This document shows positions 12,701 to 21,700 of a stretch of DNA of 64,000 nucleotides, in pieces. The DNA lies in NCBI GenBank assembly GCA_037179385.1, contig CM074187.1, positions 16,741,450-16,805,449 on the forward strand, written 5' to 3'. The position numbers and the translations under genes were made by a program. Origin of the DNA: Holothuria scabra. Its lineage: Eukaryota; Echinodermata; Holothuroidea; Aspidochirotida; Holothuriidae. The first letter of the stretch is position 1. Each line of letters opens with the position of its first letter. The notes beneath the pieces were generated by a model that saw only the letters and a program-made list of their open reading frames with translations, was not told the DNA's origin and did not search any database.

Positions 12701-15700
12701 CCGCAGTCCGTTGAACTTGAAGTAATTACCCACACTTTCAAGACCCTGTTTTGAAAACTTTGGAGTTTTCCAAGTGACTCAAAATATTGAAACATTTAGC
12801 GCCATTTTGCCATTTATGAAACCAGTCTACTGTGTAGTTTTTGTATGCGCGCCGCAAATTACAATTTCTAAGCAGACTGAAGTGCTCGCTCATACCGTCA
12901 ATTTGGTTAACTTTTTTTGAGATCTGGAAGTGACAAAATCAGAAATTTGCAATAAGTGACACCAGATCATCAAGTGACACCAGTAACTACAGTGCTATCA
13001 GTCTCATAAATTTTCTTTCATAAAATTCCAAATTTTCTCCAACATAAGCTCTTGACTAAAGAAAAAATCGTCGAAGAGCCTCATTTCGTAGGCGTTGGAT
13101 AACATTATGTAACAACAATCATCTTTGTTTGCCGTCCAGTCTCAGATTTGCCAATAGGAAATACGCAAATTTTTCAATAATCCCCCAACTTTTTAAATTT
13201 CCTTACAGGAATCCCAGAATCCAAACTTTTCTGCAATACAAGCTCCATATTTTCAAATGATTGAGAGGGGCAAAATTTTCACGCGCCGCAATTTACTTCC
13301 CTAGTATAGAGTACAATTTGGATGCTTGCCCAACCCCCTCCTTCCCGCAAAAATGCCTAACTACGCCACTGTAGACACCTTACCAGGACAGGAGAAAAAA
13401 GTTCTGCCAGATGTCCCCCCCCCCCCACTTTAAAAATCAAATCGACGCCCCTGGCACTTACCCTTCTTGAGATACCATGTTTAAAAGCAATTTCTAAGGA
13501 ATTTACCATTTGACCTCTCTTGACCCCAAATGAAATTTGATCTCCACGAAAATTGACAAGGATCATCTACTCAAAACAACCAACCTACACACCCAAATAT
13601 GAGCATAGTCACATGTACCGTTCTTGAAATATCGTGTTTACAAAGTTTGGACCTTTTGACCTCTCAAGACCTCAAATGACCTTTGACCTCCACCAAAAAC
13701 AATAGGGATCATCTGCTTAATATGGCCAACACACACCCCAAATATGAGATTAGTCACATTTACCCTTCTTGAGATACCGTGTTTACAAGCTTTTTCCAAG
13801 GAATTTACCATTTGACCTCTCGTGACCCGAAGTGACCTCTGACCTTCAAGAAAGTCGATATAAATGATCCAATTTTTCAACCATTTTCTGTACGTTCCGC
13901 GCCAGATAACGGTGGCGCTCCTCTTGGATCGTCTTCCTAGCAGAATTTTAGTTTCGAGTGAACATTTTTGCAAAAGCAAACTCAGACAAAATACCATACA
14001 AATATAGGCCTGGGAAGTGCCTTTTACGACTGTCTGTGGGGGTTCGGTTTTCTATAGTTTCTGTACGCTGTGTACTGTATTTTCTATATGCCAATCAATG
14101 GTGACGCTTCGCTTAGATAATCGATCTGGCTAACATTTTGTTTGAGGTGAACGTTTTTCCGCAAACGAAAACTCAGAGTAGCGACCCTGTAAGCCTGGGA
14201 AAAGCCATTTTCGCTTGTCTGTGGGGCACAAATTTTCAAAATTCTCTGTACGCTCCGACTGGTGGTGACGCTCCGCTTAGATAGTTTTATGGTCAGGACT
14301 ACATTTTTGGACAAAAAAATCTTCTACCTCGAAACTGACATGCTCCCGTACGTCAATGCTTTCAGGTAACGCCATTTCTAGCTGTTTGGGGGTTGCGAGA
14401 TTTTCGAGTCTGTGTATCCGCTCAAACTGGTGGTAGTGTTCCATTTGGCTGGTCCTTCCTCCAGAATTACAAAATATTGTCTGCTACGGTTCTGCTTTTC
14501 AAACCGAGGAATGGTATTTCCCGCTACCTGAGGGGTATTGATTTTTCAAAATTTTGAACGCTCCGCACCCAACTGATGGTGGCTCTCCGCTTAATTGCAT
14601 ATTTCGGACAGAGAATATTCTGTCCCACAACTGAAATTCTCCCATCTGTACGCCTATGTCTTTGTTAAGCCTGTTATGGCAACATTCTAACCATAACTTT
14701 CAATACCTGACATGTATAAATATACAATAAATAAACATCAGTGAAATTTTTACTTTTACACTAAGTGACACTTGTAAGTGCTAGTATCAAAATGTGACTG
14801 TAATAATTCCACGTAAAAACAAAAATACTTGCACCATTTTTCATATTATTCTTACTCGGGAAGTGCCGTTTCCGGTCATCTGGAGGGTTTGTAAAGTCAA
14901 AAATTTTCTTGTACCCTCCGCGCCAACCAGTAGTGGCACTCCGCTTAGATAGTCCCGCTGGTGTTCAGTTCCCCATATTTATCCTTTCCAACACAACTGA
15001 CCTGCCCCCCCCCATGGGCGTCCGCAGGTATGGGCAAGGAGGCCCTAGAAAATCAAAAATTTGAAAAAACGTATAAAAATCAAAGAAAAAACCCGAACAA
15101 AACGTGTTTTCCAAGTTTCTATGCGAAAAATAGGCTTTAAAAATGCCATTTCCGGCGATCTGGAAGGCATTTTGGGCTGAAATTTTCGCATGCTTTGTGT
15201 CAATTCATGGTGACTTGGAGGCTTTGCCCCCCTAGAAATTTTGCCCTCCCTGACTTTTTTCTGCGGACGCCCATGGCTGCCCTCCCCCTTCTGGCAAATT
15301 CTGCATCCGCCTCTGAATGTCGGTACAATTTTACAATTTAGAAACCTTTCAGTACCAATGTTTATCAAAAATAGTAGCCTACGGATCCGCTGACTCCTAA
15401 ACAAACGAAAGAAGGTACCAAAATTTTGGAAAAATCCCTTGTTCATTTTACAAGCGTTTCAGTATGAATGTTATCAATCAACAGCGATCTATCAGTTAAT
15501 ATTATCAGTTCATATATAATGTGAGCAAAGCTCACGTGGATTGATATGTTTAAAACAAACGATGCAGTATATATTTGCCTCATGCACGGTATGCACCTTG
15601 ACTTCAAAATATTGACATTGTCATGAAAATATTTTTGAGCACGTGCTTGCATGTTTTGTGCTGCGCCACTAGCGCCTAACTTGTCACACTTTTGAGAAAC

Positions 15701-18700
15701 ATTTTGCTCCGTGGTAAAATTAATCGTTAGGGGAAGCTGGGCGCATTAGCCACCAATATGGCCGGGCGCAATGTACTTCACTGGTGTCCACTTCGAAACT
15801 GAGCATGGGCGTAAATTTCTTTTCAACTTTGGGGGTGTGATTTGAATTATGACAAGCCTAGAAGATGTGCACACTAAGCGCATGCCGGTTGGGGTCCTGC
15901 GGCGAAGCCCCGGTAGGTGTCCAGTGGGCGAAACTACGAAAGCTCCTGGGTTGTAATGCCCCAGAGTCCCCAGGTAGACTGCTTTAAGGGTACAGTATAT
16001 TTCAGAGGTAATGTTCTTGGGTATTGACATATTTATGCATTTAGGAAACACTCTTTTGAGCACAAAACTCTCTAACAAGTTACACTGGAGGATTGCAATG
16101 AACAAGAGCAACAATGTACTGCAAAGCTTGAAGGGTACCTCAAGACGAAACCAGAAAGCCAAAAGGCTTAGTGATTCCTTGCCACTGAAATGTAAGGCTT
16201 TCTTTTCACGCTGACAGCGTTCCGTAATGTTTTTCAATTGACAGGGCTCCTTAATGTTTTTCAATTAACAGGGCTCCGTAATGTACCCACTTGCAAGAGG
16301 CATAACAGAATGCGACAACTGTACAAACATCTCATCCTCGTTTTGCCATCGTGAGTATGTCATCCACGGGTGTTTGTTGAAGTTTAACGCCCAACCCAAA
16401 CATATAACCCTCCACACCAAACCATTTGCAAGAAACATTTAACTTGTGCAAAGAAGGTGACTCTCTACATACTTATCGTCGACGCTCTTATTCAGAAGCC
16501 ACATGATCTCCATTTTCGCTGGAAATGAAAACAAATATCTCCGCCACTTCAAACGTCCCTTTACGGACTCTATGCTTCAAATGGTGTCCGTCATTGCATA
16601 GGCGGAGGAAGCGAAAGGGGGGGGGGCAGGGGGCCTGGACCCCCAATAATTTTTTATGAGATTTTTTTTGGGGGGGGCATGGCCCCCTCAAAAACTGAAT
16701 GTCGCAAAAAAAATTCAAAAGTAATTAAGCAAATTTTAGTTGCTTTTTTACACTTCGTTCATTCTTTGGTTCAATTATTACTTTTCAGAGTGCAAAAGTT
16801 GCAAAGCTTCCGGGGACTTCGCCCCATGGAACCCCACATTAACAATAACCTGAAGGAGTTTATTTTCACCCTTCAAATAGTTAAAAACAAAACCTTTTGC
16901 AAGCTATCTTTCCTTCAAATCATCCTTCTTCTTCTCAAATCAGGGCCTTTTAAACGTACTGAGCGAGGGGCATGTCCCCAGTCCCCTTATTGGCCGCAAT
17001 GACACACATTTGCCCCAGTAAAAATGTCCCTTTCAGGATTATAAGTAATACCTATGCAAAGGTACATTTTGCTTCCATTAAGTCCCCATAAAGGTTAAAT
17101 TGTCAGAGCTTCCGGGGCCATGTTGCGGGCCCCTGGATCCCAGGCATATTGCCTCGGGATATTAAATAGATCTCGCTATTGATAAAATTCCCCAACCACT
17201 AAAAATGCCCTGTCTCAAATTATCAATCACATGTTCAATTTTGAGTAGCTTCAACATTTTGGCTTTACCCCCTATAATTACTGTAAAGTATGTTTCTCCT
17301 TAATCGAATGCCATAGTACTTCCCCATCCCATTCTCGTCCCTCACCTCACCCTTCTCCTGGATTAAATTCAAAGTTGAGAATACTTAAAAGAATATGTAT
17401 TTCGACCATTTTGGAGCCTCTCAAATCACTAAATTCGCTGAGCTTTCGGGGGCTTCCCCCTGGACCCCTAACGGGGTTTTCAGTCCCGGATCCAAGGGAA
17501 GGGGGGGGGGGACTTTACGGCCTAAGCCCTCTTTCCTCGTCACATCAACAATAACAAATACACTAAAATAAGCATAATGCTTATCTATGAGATATACAAG
17601 GGGGCTATTTCAGGCTCATCCTTTCCCTCACAACACAAATCCAAATAAACGAACCTCGAATGATGTTAAATCCGGGTGAATAGTCAAAAGGGAGTGGTCC
17701 TTCCCCGGCCGGCATAGACTTACGAGACAGGGACAGGGAGCGGAGGGTGTTCAGTTGGAGTGAGAAATAGTTTGCCATTTATCACGCAAGAGATGTTAAG
17801 GGGAAAATAATTAACATGAGTTCGAGCAGTCACAGACAATTTAATCAATTCAGCGGATCTTTAATTTAGCCAAGAGTCACCATAGACAAGCATTAGAATA
17901 TTTTCTATTCCGTTTTTTAGTTTCCTAGAAAAGAATCAAGACCATTTAATATTATAGTTGTATTCATTTTCCGATCACTTACCACGTTCCTGTTTTTTTT
18001 TTTCTTTTTGCAAATAAAAGTTAAACTTATAAACTGCATGTTTAGATACTCTTTACAAGCATGAAAACGCAATTTTCGGCCATCTGAGGGGTCGCGATCA
18101 TTTTCAAAATTTTCTTTGCGTTCCGCACCAAATATTGGTGGCGCTCCGCTTAGGTAGTCTTTCCGGCAAAATTACATTTTTCAGGTCAAAGTATGTTTTT
18201 AATAACTTTCTAATCACTTTGCAGTTCGCGAACTTATTTTGAAGTGAGCATTTCATAAAGCGAAGATAACGATTGTTTAGATTCTTCGTATGAGTCTGGA
18301 AAATGCTATTTCCGGCCATCTGTGGGTCTGATTTTCCAAAATTTTCTCTACGCTCCTCGCCAACCAATGATGACGCTCCGCTTAGATAATCTTTATGGCA
18401 GAATAACGTTTTGTGGCCAAGAAAAACCGCAAACTAAAATGCCCCCGTTCGCCTATACCGATCGATGAACTTTTATTTTAAATCCTAAAAGTAAGCAAAT
18501 TTAATGACAAGTTTACTTTAAAAGGTAGGGTAAATGGAATAATGTTGCAAAAATTCTAAAAGGTCTTTGCTCTCTCAGTCAAATGAGAAGTTGGCTGATT
18601 CACAGGATGGGTAAGTCAAATGTTAAATGTTGTGAGAATCTGGAAGTAGAGATCCTGTGTTTCCCAAAGTTTTATAACAAAAAGGGTGAATCACTTCCAA

Positions 18701-21700
18701 ATTAATTCAGTTGTTGACTTAGATCAACGGGTAGGAAGTGGGGGTATTTGTAAACCAAGGTGATGGGACATGATGAGAAGCAAAACTTGCCCTAATTGGG
18801 GGAGAAGTTCTGAGGAACTGTTTAATAACATTGTGCTGATGCAGAGGGGGCTTGCTCTAATTGGGGAGAAATTCTAAGAAACTGTTTAAAAATATTCTGC
18901 AGGTGCAGTTGAAGTTGAGTTAAGTAACCTAGTTCACTAAATGAGTGCCGTCTGGGTAGGTCTCAGCCAATCAGAAAAGTTTTAAATCATGCTAACCAAT
19001 GAATGAGTAGCATGTTTCACTGTGTCTAAGAGTATGGTAGAGGAAAGAAGTTGTAAAGTTGAGAAGTTAGAAATTTAGGAGGATTCATTCAAGATCTAGA
19101 CTTCAGAGAGAGAAGAAGTAAATAGACTAAGTACGTAATTACTGTCGACAACTTCTGGCGATTTGGGCTATTTTCAGGAGGGAAAGACGTGAATTTTAGA
19201 GAAGAAAATTCTTTGGTGAGCATATTTTCATTTAAGTACTCCAGGAGAATATGGGACAGGAACTAACATGTCTCACTTTGGCCTGGTAAGATGTAATTTC
19301 GTAGCTGTTTGTTAGGGACAAATTTGTGAGCTCAGCATAGCAGAGCAAAACTCAGTTTTGTTACTTTTAAAGGGGGACTTTCAGCTTTGGAACTCAGGCT
19401 AAATTGGAAACCAAAACCAGTCACTTACTTCTGTGATGGGGCAGCTTTTAATATATGGCAGTCAAAATATTTATGAGTTTATCTGAAGCTCTAAGGATAT
19501 AATTGGGGATGTAATTTCAGGCAACAGAGTGAAGGGAACTAGATTTACTGGGTTTTCTGCAACCAAGAAGAGGTTTTGTGAGATCACTTGTACGTTTTTC
19601 ATGTATCGAGAAGAAGGAGAAGCTGGTGAAAATTTTGATTCTTGAACGCCAGCTTGAATAAAAGAAATGGTACCTTATAATACTTGTTCTCGGTTTATTT
19701 GAGTCATAATGTGTCAAGTTTAGTTATAGTTTTGGCAGCTGCAAGGGGTAACCAGGATACATCCACACCCCCACCATAACTCTACTACCCCTACCCCAGG
19801 GCTTACCCAGAAGCACCTGCATCCCCTACATTCATCGACAATTGAAGGAAGACTTGGAGGCTGGCGACGCAACAATAAGACTGCATGTGAAGACACAGAA
19901 GTTTCAGTTTTATCATCATGAACCACCGTCAACGTAGAAAATATTGCACCATTTTGCATCTAGGCTCCTTGAAAAAGCCAAAATTTTCAAAGAGGAGGGA
20001 GATACCCCTCCCCTTAAACCCCTCCCCCCAGGCCGGCGTTCGCTGAACACACTGCATGCCCCCATCAGAGAAAACATGCATAATCGTACGTCCCCATTAC
20101 TCTCTCTAAGTTAACCCCCTCCCCCTTTTGGAAATGTCTGGATCCGCGCCTGAATTTCTCCTGGACCCCACCAGGGGCCTTTAAGCGGGCCCCTGGACCC
20201 CACGCCGATGGGGTTTTGCGCTTCGCGCGAAACCGGATGCCTTACGGCGTCACCATTATGTCGGCTGCCGAAAACTTGTGGCCCCTCCAATAAAAAACAT
20301 CTCCCGCCGCCTAGACTTTGTCTGTATATTAAAGGGCCAATCCTCTCACCCCAAACTACAATTCTTGTAGGGGGTAGCAAAAACTCTCAATTGGCTCAGC
20401 TTTTTGATTGACTGCTGATTCAAGCAATGCAGAGGTACCAAAGCTTATATATTACGTAGCATGAACTGTACTGAGAGTGTTTTGATTATACACAATGAGC
20501 TTTTCTATACTCACCCTGAAGCAATATAAACTGAGATTGTGTCTGGATGACGATAACTTTCAGACAATTATGGGAGGGGCTTAAAGGCCCATTTCTCTCA
20601 CCCCAAACAGTACCAATTCTCTTAACCTTCTTACTGAAGCCCCTCCCACAATTGTCTGAAATTCCTCCTAATCCAGACACAATCTCTGTTTATTGCTTCA
20701 GGGTGAGTATAGAAATACTCAATTTATATTATCAAAACACTCTCAGTACCGTTCGTGCTGTGTAATATAAGCTTTGGCACTATGCATTGTTTGAATTAGC
20801 TGTCAATCAAAGAGCTGAGCCAATTGAGAATTTCGGTACCCGGGTTCCAAAATTGTAGTTTGGGGTGAGAGGTTTCGCCCTTTAAGTAAGAACGTTAGAA
20901 GAATTAGGACTGTTTGGGGTGAGAGAATTGGGCCTTTAAAGGTCTTTTCCTCTCCCGCCAAACAGTTCCAATTCACCAAACCGAATTACTTAAGCCCTTC
21001 TCACTTCATGTTTTTTTTTATACTCATCATCCAAACACACTATCTCAGTTTACTTCGTCAGAGTGAGTATAGAAGACTTCTATGTGTAATTAAAACACTT
21101 TCAGTGTAGTACATGCTGTGCAATATGACTGCAGTATTCTGCATTGTGCTGTCGATCAAAGAGCTGTGCCCAAATTTCTGTATACCTACTACAACAAAAA
21201 TTGTAGTTAGAGGTGAGAGTTGTCTGCCTTTAAATCTAGTTGATTTGGTAAAATTCCGGGTAGGTGATTCTAAATTCAAGTTATGCATTACCTAGAATGT
21301 ACACCTTTGACTGATTATCGGCCGCGTTGTAAACAATTGAAGAGCTCTATGTACTGAACGGTGCAAACTCTAATCTTCTTGTTGACATATGTCTAAATAA
21401 GTACAGTGATGGTAAACGAATTACCTGTTGCAATAGAATACAAGTTAGGAGTAGTATAGGTAACAAAAACACCGTTCATCCAGTTAGCTCGTACTCCTTT
21501 GTCTTCAAATCTCTGTAGACTCATCAGGTCTAATCCGAAGCTGTCCCACCTCATACCATCAACAAGAACTAATAGCACTTTTTGCTTCTGTTTAAAAAAA
21601 AAAGAAGAAGAAAAATATCAAGAGAGATGAAGGATGACGTATGTAAGGTTGGAAACACCCGTTTTTCACTGGTACAAATTACAAATGACGTCTGTAATAA

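Noticed and set aside
18626..19740. Possible solo LTR (AATAAA near 19656, TGTTGTGAG start)
   Set aside because: No matching second LTR, no clear primer-binding site, and no flanking target duplication found by eye.
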